From Brachionus plicatilis (taxonomy: Eukaryota > Rotifera > Eurotatoria > Ploima > Brachionidae): DNA of 64,000 nucleotides. A program made the position numbers and the translations under genes. Each line of letters starts with the position of its first letter. Position 1 is the stretch's first letter. The notes under the pieces are model-generated. The model was not told the DNA's origin and did no database searches. It worked only from the letters and a program-made list of their open reading frames with translations. The DNA lies in the NCBI GenBank assembly GCA_010279815.1, contig QEOQ01000660.1, positions 62,651-126,650 on the forward strand, given 5' to 3'. Below are positions 25,201 to 35,768 of this stretch, piece by piece.

Positions 25201-28200
25201 ACATTTCTAGTGTCGCACTTATTGTTAAAAAGATTTTATTACCAGATTCTTTATTTTATCTAATTATTTTTCTTTGGTTCTGGCTGTTATACCTAAAAAA
25301 AATTGATTTTCTTTAATTCAATTTCTAAATTTTATAATATTATTTTTTAATTTTTAAAAGATCGAAGAAATTTTGAACAAAGTTGGTCTAACTGACTGTA
25401 CAAAGTCAAGAGCTTTACAATTAAGTGGTGGTCAGAAGCGCAAATTAGGCATTGCCATAGCTTTAATTGGAGATCCAAAGGTAAGCCATGATTATAATTT
25501 TGATGTTTCTTAATGGTCTGACGCTTTCGATTTAGATTCTTATTCTGGATGAGCCAACTTCAGGAATGGATCCAAATTCACGCAGAGATATCTGGTCTTT
25601 ACTTCAAAGCCTTCGCCAGGATAGAATCATACTCTTATCGACTCATTTCATGGACGAAGCAGACATATTGGCAGATAGAAAAGCTGTCATTTCAAAAGGA
25701 AAGTTAAAATGTGTCGGATCTAGTTTATATTTAAAAAATAGATTTGGCCTGGGCTATCACTTAAAATTGATCGGGTCTCATAATTTTGATCATGAGCCTT
25801 CCCCGATAAGCTCTCTGGTAAGAAAACATGTTCCCAATGCCGAGTTAGAGCAAATTAGCGGGAAAGAAGTCTCGTACACTTTGCCCATTGATTCAGTCGA
25901 AAGATTTCAGTCACTTTTTAAAGATATTGAATTAAATAGTGGACCCGTAGGAATAGAAAATGTGGCAATATCTATGACAACCTTAGAAGAAGTTTTTTTA
26001 AAGCTTGCTGATGAAGTTCAAGATGCACAGCAGGAAATAGATATCAAATCTTTAAATTCAGATCAAAAGGTAACAATTTGGCAATGTTATCTTAATTTTA
26101 CTTTAATTTAATTGGCATTGTGAATTTTGATACAAGAATCAAAAACAAAATATAAAAATGCCAAAGCTTAAGTTATGATGGACCAAAACATGTCCTGTAA
26201 ATTGTAGCAACTGATACATCCTTTGTACCACCAATTTACTAATTCTGCAAAACTCTGCAAAATTGAGAACATTGTGAATTTTAGTACAAAAAATAAAAAT
26301 GAAATATAAAAAACGCCAGAGCTTTAGTCCTGACTAAAACATAAAGTCGAGTCGGATTTTTTTAATATCCCAAATTTTCAATTTTCTCAGTTTTGCAGAG
26401 TTTTGCAGAATCAGTATATTAGTGATACAAAGGATGTATAAGTTGCTACAATTTACAGAACATGTTTTGGTCCATCATAACTTTGACATTTTTTATATTT
26501 TGTTTTTGATTTTTGTATCAAAATTCACAATGCCGATTTAATTTTAATTTTATTTTTTTTTAAAAAAAAGACATCAGTGAAAACAAAAACAAAAAATTTA
26601 TCAAACTTTCGATTGAATTTCTTAAAATGGATTCCAATTAATTTCTATGGAATATTAAAATTGCGTTATCTAATGGCTTTACGAAATAAAATGACTCTCA
26701 TTTACAGATTCATTACACCTTTACTAGCTATAATCATCAGCATTCTTTTACCAAAATTTATTAGTTCTATAAATGACCTGAACCCAGACGTGAGCAGTTA
26801 TTAAAAATTAAAAATTTTTGCTAAATATTTTAAAATTTTTATATTCAGAAAATTCCTAAAGTTAATTTGGCAATAAATGAGTACGCGACTGAGAAAAACC
26901 CTTTTTTAATTGTCAACAAATCAAACGTTGATTACCTTGTTCAGAATCTAATTGTGAACAACCAGCTAAATCCACAGCCCATTAAATTTACCGAATTTGA
27001 AACAAACATTTCCTCTACAACTCATGCCGGATTGATTTATCAAAAAAGTCTAGATGACTTGATTCTATATTACAATGATTCGGCAGTTTTTAGTGTGCCT
27101 TATCTTATGAACACTTTTAGCAATTTAAATTCACGGCTAAATGGACTTTCACTCATTAACGCCAGTTTGACTTCATGGCCGCAAGTCAAATCCGAAGATG
27201 TTTCATTTTTTGATCCAAGTAGTTTCACCACATTGATTATTCTTGGGATTAGCTTGATATTTCCACTGGTCTCATTTGCTGCCGAAATTGTTCAAGATAG
27301 AGAGGTAAATTTAAGAAAAAAATATTTTTTTTTGTTTACTAAAGTAAATAAATTAAAAGTTGAGATGTAAAAGTCAATTGAGATTAAATGGATGTGGATT
27401 TTGGAACTATTGGGTGCCAACTTTGATCGCATTTTTGATTCAGAGCAGTTTTTTGCCAATAATTCTTTTTTTTTTCATCTACGCAATACCACCTTTAAAC
27501 ATTCCGGGATTTATGACTGGTGGCGCTGTATTCAGCATTTTTCTAGCAACCATAATTTACATTCCATGTAGTTTGCTAGTCATTATGAGCATGTCTTTTA
27601 TGTTCTCAAAAAAGGAAACAGCTTTATCTGTACTTACAACCATAGTTTCTTTGGTAATTTCTTTAAAATTTTTGGAAAACATACGAGTTACGATCAAAAT
27701 ATGTTATTAATATTTCAAATCCTGCTTATAATCTAGAATTTCCAGTAAAAAAAATTCAGTTTTGAGAAGGACAGTTTTTTTTAATTTAATTTGTTTGAAG
27801 GCGGTTTATTTATAAAGGTTCTTCATTTTACATTTTATTTTACAAAAGCCTTAAAAATGTTAAGATAACAATTTATTTAGAAAATTATTGAAGGTAGATT
27901 TATTTACCCTATTTAAACAGTATCTTTAAAATCAATTTTCAATGCAACAGGTTTTCAAATGACGTACATTTAACTCTTACTCTTATTTTATAAAAATATT
28001 TAAAAGAATTTATCAAATGAATTTATTGATTCAAAATTGCCATGAAAATTTTTTTATCTAAAAAGGGTATGCTTAATTGAGAAAAGTTATATAAGAAAAT
28101 CAATTTTTTTTATTTAAATATTTTATCATTTTTTATTTTATCTGAAGGGAGATTTAAAAAAAATAATATATTGGCAATATATGTAATTATATTATGTTTA

Positions 28201-31194
28201 TTGAGATTTTCAGTATGATTTTGATCCTCAATTGTATTTAAACTTTCATTTTCTCTTTTTTATTCATTTGATTTTCTGAATTATTTTGTTTGACTTTTGG
28301 TAGAATAAGAAGTAACATTGGTGTTAAAAATGAATTAAAGTCATATAATAAATTTTTAAGATTTTATTTAAGATTAATGTTTATGCGATAAGATCATTTA
28401 AAAAAGGTAAACGTTTTGGATGAAACAAGCGGAAGTTAGTCGCTAAAGTTCACTTTTAGACTAAGTTTATTTTTAAGTTTTTCTAATAAATTAAAAAATG
28501 GTATCATATTAATAAATTAAATATTAAATTCTGAAAAGTTTTACAAGCTTAATATTTCATAATATTATTGTAATCTCGTGACTCAAGTATGTTCTTTTAG
28601 AATTTTAAAATTTTAATTTAAAAAAAAATTTAGCTGTTTACAATTCCATATTTGGTTACTAATTTGAGTCAATTAAAAAGCATTAATTTATCAAATACAT
28701 TACATCTAGTTTTTACAATTATTGATCCGATTTACGGTTTTGTTGGTACATATAGCAGAATAGCTCAGGTATTTGAAAAATAATTTATTTAAATTAGCTA
28801 AAAGATTTTTTTAAAGGTGTACAACTATCAAAAAAGTCTAGACATCATATCTAATAAAGAATTCACTGGTGTTCCATTTGAACTCTACTTTGAATTTGAA
28901 TTATTTAGGATACCTTTATCGTTAATGTTTGTAAGTATTCATATTATTATTTTTTTGCAATAAATATCCTTTGAGTGAAGTAAAAAAATTTATTTTCTCT
29001 TTGTTATTTAAATAAAATATTTAAGGGCATACTTAATATTTTTTTATACGGATTTTTGATATACGTCATTGAAACAAAAAAACAAGGAGTTGGTTTATTT
29101 GATCGTTGGTTGAAAAAAAATACATTAAAACAAAATGTTGATAAAATTCAAACAGAAGATCTAGACGTAAGCAAAGAGCGTTCACGAGTATCTGAAAGTA
29201 GAACGGAAGTAATATAAAATTTAAATGCATCTGAATAAAAATTTACCTTTCTCTAAAGGACTCTCCACTGGTTCTTGATGAAGTGAGAAAAGAATTTGGA
29301 ACTAATTTCAGTGCATCAAAAGTTATGAAAAAAAATAATCATAAAAGAAATGAAAAAAAAACTGCGGTCAGAAATCTGAGCATTGGATTTAGACATGGAG
29401 AAATATTTGGTTTGCTTGGAACAAATGGAGCTGGAAAAACGACTACAATCAACATGATATGTGCTGAGTTGAAACCCGACGCTGGATCAATTAAAATTAA
29501 AAATCAGCCTTTTGATTTGAAGAATCTAGAATTGTTCTGCCAAAATATTGCTGTTTGCCCTCAGCATAATCCTTTTTGGGAAGAATTGACCTTAATTGAC
29601 CACTTACAAATTTATGGATCTTTGAAAAAAATACCTGATGAAGAAATCATGTCTTTATCTTACAAGTAATTATTTTTAATTGAAACATTTTTTTTTAAAC
29701 AAAAGTTGTATGGATGTCCTCGTAACGACTATGAATTTTTATAAAAATATTTTAAAATCTTCGAAAAATATTTAAAAAGAATATCAGAATTATTTTTAAT
29801 TCACTAGTTTCAGGTCATGTCAAATCATTGAAATAAAATTTTGGATGATGTATCAATTAATGAAAAAATTTTTTAAAAAAAATTGATAACATGAAACAAA
29901 AACCATATAAGTTTTTTTTAAGTAGAAAAATACTTTTAGAATTTTTTTAAAAACTTTATAGATATATATATTTAAAAACCCAAAATTTTATTGATTTTAA
30001 GAAAAAAAAAGTTTCTTTTGAAATTAATTTTCTTCAATTCAATTTTAATTTTTAGTAAATTTTTGAAAAATTTTAAATATATCATCAATTTATTTACTAT
30101 CAAAAAATACTAGAGAACATTATTCTGAAAAAAAATTAAAAAATTAAAAAAAAAAATCTGAAAAATGTTAAAATAAATAGTTTATTAGATTTTTATCGTT
30201 TAGTTCTGTACTTTTGTGTATAATTTTACAACACATAGAAAAAATAGTTGTTTTGAATATTTTTATTAATAGTTAATTTATAAGTTTTTCTTAGAATTTC
30301 TAAGAAGTCAATATTAACACAAGGACGGACGTTAATACAAGTTAAATGAATAAATAATTCAGCAATAATTTAACTATTAAGGTTTATGGAAATGTTGGGT
30401 ATTACTGAACATGGTGATAAAAAAGTGAAAAAATTGAGTGGAGGAACAAAAAGAAAACTAGCATATGCCATAACATTATTTGGAAATCCTGAAATTACCT
30501 TATTAGATGGTAATCTTTTATTTAAAATTTAAGAGTAATTATTTTTCATCTATTTAACTTTTTTATCTAGAACCATCGACAGGACTTGATCCACAATCAA
30601 AAAGAAGATTTTGGTAAAAATTGAAATTAATTTGCTCAAAATGATTTAAATAAAAAATAAAAAAATACTTAGGAACGTTATATCAGAAACTTTAATCAGT
30701 GCAAATAAGTCTGCCATTTTAACCACTCATTCAATGGAAGAGGTTCTAATTTTAAAGCAACATAAAAATCAAATTTTAATGTTTTTTTTTTTAGGCCGAA
30801 GCTCTTTGTCAAAGAATCGGAATAATGGTCAATGGAGAACTAAAGTAATTTTGAAAATTAATAATTTTTTTTAATTTTAATTCGGTTTAGATGTCTTGGT
30901 TCGAGTCAATATTTGAAAGAAAAATTTGGCAGCGGTTACATACTAGAGACAAAATGCAATCAATTTAAAAAACAAGAGTTTGATCAAAAAATATTGTCAA
31001 TTTTTCAAGGACAAGCTGTCTGCTCTGAAAACTTTTCTAATTATCAAGTATTTACTGTTCCAAATGATCATGTGAAATCTTTGGCCAATATTTTTGGTGA
31101 ATTAGAAGAAGCAAAATCGCTAGGTTTAATTTTTGAATACAGCTTTAGTCAATGTACACTTGAACAGGTTTTTATAAAATTTGCGAAAGAATAA
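22275..31194 (+). CDS. ABCA-family full ABC transporter (copy A, complete)
   Basis: Eighteen exons join in phase: 22275-22847, 22964-23975, 24034-24107, 24160-24312, 25361-25480, 25536-26069, 26571-26789, 26849-27304, 27360-27653, 28634-28768, 28817-28930, 29026-29208, 29259-29665, 30382-30509, 30571-30613, 30673-30742, 30795-30844 and 30891-31194. The sum is 4,869 nt (1,622 residues), normal for ABCA. Order is TMD1 (first span about 30-48, large exofacial loop, six more hydrophobic segments), NBD1, TMD2, NBD2. NBD1 has GHNGAGKTT split by an intron, [30 protein letters not shown] and [12 protein letters not shown]2 has [38 protein letters not shown] and THSMEEAEAL. All catalytic motifs are present. 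ABCA proteins move lipids or sterols across membranes; the substrate here is unknown. AATAAA at 31210-31215 follows the stop. Confidence 0.93.
22880..22945. repeat. AAGTCA palindromic cluster in ABCA intron 1
   Basis: The first intron contains TTAAGTCACAAGTTTTAAG and AATGACTTAAATT in opposite orientation, forming an imperfect hairpin of AAGTC units like those of the hAT MITE at 2575. No CAGAG terminus remains. The same cluster is in copy B at about 56990-57050. Confidence 0.45.
24313..25360. other. Long ABCA intron 4 (copy A)
   Basis: This 1,048-nt intron separates ...RKQIKDK from [10 protein letters not shown] in NBD1. I see no coding sequence. Copy B lacks about 113 nt corresponding to roughly 24974-25090. 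Confidence 0.6.
26114..26534. mobile_element. Foldback/MITE in ABCA intron 6 (copy A)
   Basis: This 421-bp element begins GGCATTGTGAATTTTGATAC and ends with its reverse complement, CAAAATTCACAATGCC. The arms stay paired through CAAAACATG, TGTAAATTGTAGCAACT, ATACATCCTTTGTA and CTGCAAAACTCTGCAAAA, over 150 nt each. A second partial internal terminus (ACATTGTGAATTTTAGTAC) lies at about 26270. It has no coding capacity. Flanks are AT-rich (TTTAATT on both sides), so a target duplication is possible but not certain. Confidence 0.75.
27654..28633. other. Long ABCA intron 9 (copy A)
   Basis: A 980-nt AT-rich intron inside TMD2 with no coding sequence or clear repeat. It is strongly conserved in copy B (61636-62614), with only scattered substitutions. 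Confidence 0.6.
29666..30381. other. ABCA intron 13 (copy A)
   Basis: A 716-nt AT-rich intron between the NBD2 Q-loop exon and the signature-motif exon; no feature is seen. Copy B reaches the window end inside the equivalent intron. Confidence 0.6.
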
Positions 31195-31266
31195 ACTTTT
31201 ATTTTATTAAATAAAAAAAAAAAAACTAAAAACAAATCTTTCAGTTATTTAAAAATAATCAAAAAT

Positions 31267-31965
31267 TTAATCAATGATTTTCGGAAAGAAGTAGTCACCT
31301 TCAAAATCGAAGCCTTTCTTTCGATATTTATCAATAAAATCTTTTGATGGACTTTTATTCTCAGGTATTATGCTACCTCCGATTGAAAACCAATTATTCA
31401 AATAAAACTGTCTATTTCCTCCAAAATACATGATCTTACAAGGTTGTAAATCAAACAAATCAAGCAATTGATATTTATAAATATCTTCTTTGGGAAATGG
31501 AATATGTGTGAAATATAAACAAACACTTTGGTCATTTTTAAGTTTAAATTTTTTCTTGGCCACAACTCCGCTGGGAGCTACTTTTCCCTGCAAAATAAAA
31601 AAACATAACTATTCAAAAAATTATTTTTTGTCAAAAAATTACTAGGTCGTCAAATTCAATTTTTTGATAGGGTTCGTTCAAAAAAGAATTCAAATATTCT
31701 TCATTATTTAGGAAGTTTTTGCCACCATCATATATAAAAATATCAGCATTTCTATCGGAACCAGGTTCGGTAAAAAATCCACCGCATATACAACTCCACT
31801 GAATTTTATTCTTATCAAGCACTTCATTTAAAATTTCATCACAAATTTTCGGGTCAAAATCAATCTTAATCCCGTATTTGTTACTTCTGTTGAATAATTC
31901 ATCAACTACACCAGAACCATACTTATTCCAATCTAATGGACAATACTTTTTTCCAAAACATTTTT
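31267..31965 (-). CDS. Unrecognised protein, two visible exons, 5' end unresolved
   Basis: On the minus strand, exon 31643-31965 and exon 31267-31587 join in phase across a 55-nt intron (donor CTA|GTAATT, acceptor TTTTGCAG). The readable part is about 214 residues. It contains CFGKKYCPLDWNKYGSG, a glycine-rich block with EPGSDRNADIFIYDGG, and in the second exon CKIMYFGGNRQFYLNNW. It has no signal peptide, span or repeat that I can see, so a soluble protein is likely. The start is uncertain: an ATG at 32020 (MGIRILNLAKI) lies just upstream, but only 22 nt containing a stop separates it from the exon, too short for a normal intron. It ends 72 nt from the end of ABCA copy A and converges on it. 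I do not recognise the family. Confidence 0.6.
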
Positions 31966-32020
31966 CTTTAAATAATTATAATTAAACTATTTTTGCTAAA
32001 TTAAGAATGCGAATACCCAT

Positions 32021-34320
32021 TTTATTTTAATTTTCAGACTTGAAAAATAATGATATTTTAGGAAAATTTTAAAGTTGAATTTATTTTCTACTTAAATGGC
32101 TTAAATATGGTTAAAAATATGTTTTTTTGGGAATGGTTTATCAGATTCAAAACAGAATTACTTGTGTGAAAAAAGTTTAATTTAAAGAAAGATGAAAATA
32201 AATTTATTTTATGAAATTTTTTAGAGTCTGAAGATTTAAGTCACACATAAATTCAGAAATATTTGAAGTTCAAAAATTTTTGATTATAGTTAATAATTAG
32301 TGTCAAATCTCGCAAATTCTAATGATAAAAATTAAAAAAATCCTAATTATAATTATAAAAATTATTAAAATCTTATTGAGAATTTATAATCAGAATCAGA
32401 AAAAAAATGAAATTCTCAAAAAAGATATAATGAAGTAGAAAAGGTGGTTTTCTTTACATTTCATTATTTAAAGCTGATAATTTGGCATAAAGAAAGAAAA
32501 AATAGATTTTATCAGATCAATTAATTTGCTGTTCAATTGAAATCAACTTAATATTTTTTTTCAAAAGAGTGGATAGATTTATTTACAATATTTAAAAAAT
32601 TCGACTATTGGAGGATTTGAACCATTTATGTTTTTTTATCGATTCTAATTTAATGCGAATACTTAACAGATAACACCATCTTAATTTTTAAATGAAATGT
32701 ATAGACTTAAAATAATTTACTGATCGTTATACATAAAATACTGATCAAAATATTTATTATACTAATCAATTAATATATGGTCTAATAAAAAGAGAATCTT
32801 TTGAAGAATAAAAAAATGAAATGAAATTAATTTTTTCTTATTTAACTTTAAAATTTTTTTTTCTAACTTGATTTTTATTTTTACTCTCATTACCCAAGTG
32901 TTTTTTTTAAATAAACGAAAATAAAAATAACAGGCAAATTTAAGAGATTCGTTTAAGATTTTATTTATTTTTATTTTGTTTTATTTTACTTATAGAAATC
33001 ATTTAAATTTTTTTCAGCCCAATTCTTTTGTACTGAATTTCATATAAAACATAAATTTCAATCATCTTAAAAAATCTTAAAATTTTTTAATTTTTAAAAT
33101 GCAATCGATATTTTTCATATAATATCAAAAATTTAATTTGGATGTTTTTAAGTCAAAGTTATCACTCAATTAATCAAATATAAGGATGCAGAGCAACTGG
33201 CTCATTTTGTTCTAATAATTTTACTGAAAAATTTGCTAAAATTTCAACATTTTAAGAATCAATAGAAAAAATTGAGTAATGCACATTATGAAAGATGGGT
33301 AAGGATTGAAGAAAAATATAAAAAATAAAAAAATCAGATAAAAAGTGAGTGAAGCATAAACATGATTTCATTTTTTTAAACTGTTAAACAAGCACTAAAT
33401 TTTTTTTCCATAAATATTAGTAAAATTTTTAATTTTTTTAAAATAGTCAATTGAAACGTTAGAAAAATTTTAAATTTTAATAAAAAAAAAAAGGAATAAC
33501 AAGTAATCAAGTTAGATTTCAGAATTAATTTTGGTCATATAAATGCGTCCAAATTTTCGGCTTATTTTTGTTTTTATATTTTTTTTTTGAATTAATAATA
33601 TTTAACATTTTGTTTTAGTTCACTTTTTTAGAAGATTCAAAATTAAAAATTTTAGTTGATGTTGAATTAACTTTTAAATTAACATTGTATATGTTCTCTT
33701 AATCTGCCTCCATAAAATATAAACAAAATTATTTTTTTTAATTACTGTTTCTTCTTATTATAGTAAGCATACTTAAACAAATCGAGATAATCAATTCGTA
33801 TTATATCTAAATGTTTAAGCTTCAAATTACAAAAAAGCCGTTTGACATAAGTAAAAATTAAAAAATGATATTGACATAAAAATTTGATTTTTTTTTTAAA
33901 TATTTATCTTAGACTAGAATGATTAAAAAAAAATAATCTTTGTTTTTGAAACAAAAAAAAAATACCTTGTACCAGATGAATTATCCAGACTTCACTATCA
34001 CCATAGCCCACAATTTTTTTCACCTTTTTTTTAAATAATATTTAATCCAAATAATTTCTTTAGAAATGAACTAATATTTAAAAATACCTTAAAAAGATTT
34101 GAAAATTTTATATATTAAGGATTTATTTCCTAAATTTTCTATTTTTTATAGGTATAATCTTCTTACAATTTTAATTTCTTTACAAATTAATCACTTCCTT
34201 TTAAATATTTATTTTTGAAATTTTTATCAATTTTTAGATGATTGAAAAAAATATTTGAGAAAATTCGCAGATAATGTAGTTCTTTAGAGAATGGGAAATT
34301 TCAATTATTATATGCCCGAA
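32021..34320. other. Gene-free spacer
   Basis: 2.3 kb of AT-rich DNA with no supported gene. A possible reverse-strand B-box-like word (GGTTCAAATCC) lies at 32613-32623, but no tRNA could be folded around it. Confidence 0.45.
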
Positions 34321-34324
34321 AAAT

Positions 34325-34530
34325 ATGGCAATGTGAAATTTTGGTACAAAAATTATAGTAAAAAAATTAAAAACGCTATATTTGTGCAAAAATTGTTTTG
34401 TAAACAGTACAATATTGTAAAAATTTGTACAAGCAATTTCTTAGCTCTGCAAAAACTCTGAAAGTTAGGGTATTGTGAAATTCAAATACAAATTTAACAA
34501 AAATTCTTCCTTTTTTGATAAATTAAAATA
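34325..34530. repeat. Diverged relative of the GGCATTGTGAA foldback family
   Basis: The block starts GGCAATGTGAAATTTTGGTAC and later contains CTCTGCAAAAACTCTG and TATTGTGAAATTCAAATAC, the same succession of words as the foldback at 26114. The arms are decayed and only partly paired. Confidence 0.45.
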
Positions 34531-34634
34531 AAAGTTAAATTTACTAAAGGAAATAAGGGTGCAACAAAGTATGTTGCACTTTTTTGCAGTATTTTCACAA
34601 AGTATTTTTGCAGTATTTCAGTATTTTCGTATTT

Positions 34635-34760
34635 TAGCAACAAGGCGTTGCTCTATAAAGTAGCTTTTTGACCTCCAAGTGTGGCATCATTTCGTCACGA
34701 ACTAGCTTCTCCATGATCTTAACAATTATCGAGATTAGGGAAATAGGATGGTAATTGGTG
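34635..34760 (-). pseudogene. Non-LTR reverse transcriptase fragment
   Basis: Minus-strand reading gives NYHPISLISIIVKIMEKLV, then RDEMMPHLE and KKLLYRATP, about 42 codons without a stop. N-Y-x-P-I-S-L followed by K-x-M-E-K is the conserved start of LINE-type reverse transcriptase domains. The QAGFR and catalytic motifs that should follow are absent. It is a short dead fragment of a different region of the enzyme than the one at 17973. Confidence 0.7.
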
Positions 34761-35059
34761 AGAAAATAAAATAATGACAAGTCAGAAAAGATGTGCTGCA
34801 TTCGTTTTTAAATTGATTCATTTATCAGATGTATCTTTCGAGATTTAAATTAGATATCTAGTCTTTAGTATGTCTTGATATTAAAAAGAGTGGATCTTTT
34901 AGTTTGTTTTATTAAAAAATATATTCATCAAAAAAGAAAAGTCTGTCTAAATAATAAAGCCAAAAATATTAAAAGAAAAAAATAGGCTTTAGAAAAATAC
35001 AAGTTTTAAATGAATAAATTAATAAAAAAGCTTTTAGTTCACTATTTATTTTTACAGTG

Positions 35060-35370
35060 TTTTACTTTAAACCGCAGAACGGGTAATATTACATCATTTT
35101 ACGTAATTTTACATAAAAAATGTAAGATTATGTAAAAAAACATTAAATTTAGGATGTAATAAAATGTAAGCTTACGTATAATGGATGTAAAATAGCGTAA
35201 AATTACGTTATTTCAAGTAAAATTTAACAAAAATGCTGACTATCAAAAAAGTCCCAAATTTTCGAACAAAAATTTGATTTTTTTAAAATTTTTTAGGTTT
35301 TTTAACATTTTTTCAACTTGAAATTTTACATTTTTTTACATTTTATTACAAAATTTTACACAAAATAATT
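35060..35370. repeat. TTTTACGTAA-rich inverted repeat block
   Basis: The words TTTTAC, GTAAAA, TACGTAA and TTACATTTTA recur in both orientations, for example TTTTACGTAATTTTACAT and ATGTAAAATAGCGTAAAA, and the block ends ATTTTACATTTTTTTACAT. The ends are roughly inverted, so it looks like a MITE or foldback without coding capacity. It lies about 400 nt upstream of the receptor gene. Confidence 0.45.
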
Positions 35371-35768
35371 TTATAGAGACTGGTATTTAAAAGGGTATTC
35401 ATTTATTTAATTTGGTATTTAATGTAATTAGCTTAAGGTCAATTTGGATATTAGATAAAAAATTTGAGTGCTTATAATATTGAATGAGTATAAATTGAAA
35501 TAATCAAGTATTTAAATGTTTATTTATTTGATGTCTAAAAAAATCAAATGAGTGTATAAAATTCATTTAGAGTATTAATTTATCTTTGTGGTTACTTATC
35601 TAAATAAAAACAATATAAATATTCATATTAATGATTAGAAATTTAAAATTATTATATTTAGAGTTAAGAATTTAATGGTTTAACATTTTTTCTAGATTTT
35701 AAATTTTTTTAAAATATTCACAATTTTAATTCATATAAAAAAATAATTACTTAATATTAATTTAATTT

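Larger units (their letters stand above)
13753..30019 (+). repeat. Large direct duplication, copy A
   Basis: From 13753 onward the sequence matches 47560 onward in the same orientation, through to the end of the window. Copy A holds a tRNA-like scrap, an intact Ly6-like gene, a reverse transcriptase scrap, foldback and piggyBac remnants and the ABCA gene. The offset shifts from about 33,807 at the left edge to 34,106 at the ABCA start and 33,981 at its 13th exon, reflecting indels. The right edge in copy A cannot be placed because copy B runs off the window at the equivalent of about 30019. Confidence 0.95.

Noticed and set aside
32575..32670. Possible minus-strand tRNA with a GGTTCAAATCC B-box-like word
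   Set aside because: Only two base pairs form in the T-stem, no acceptor stem closes, and the anticodon arm does not fold. Chance match in AT-rich DNA.
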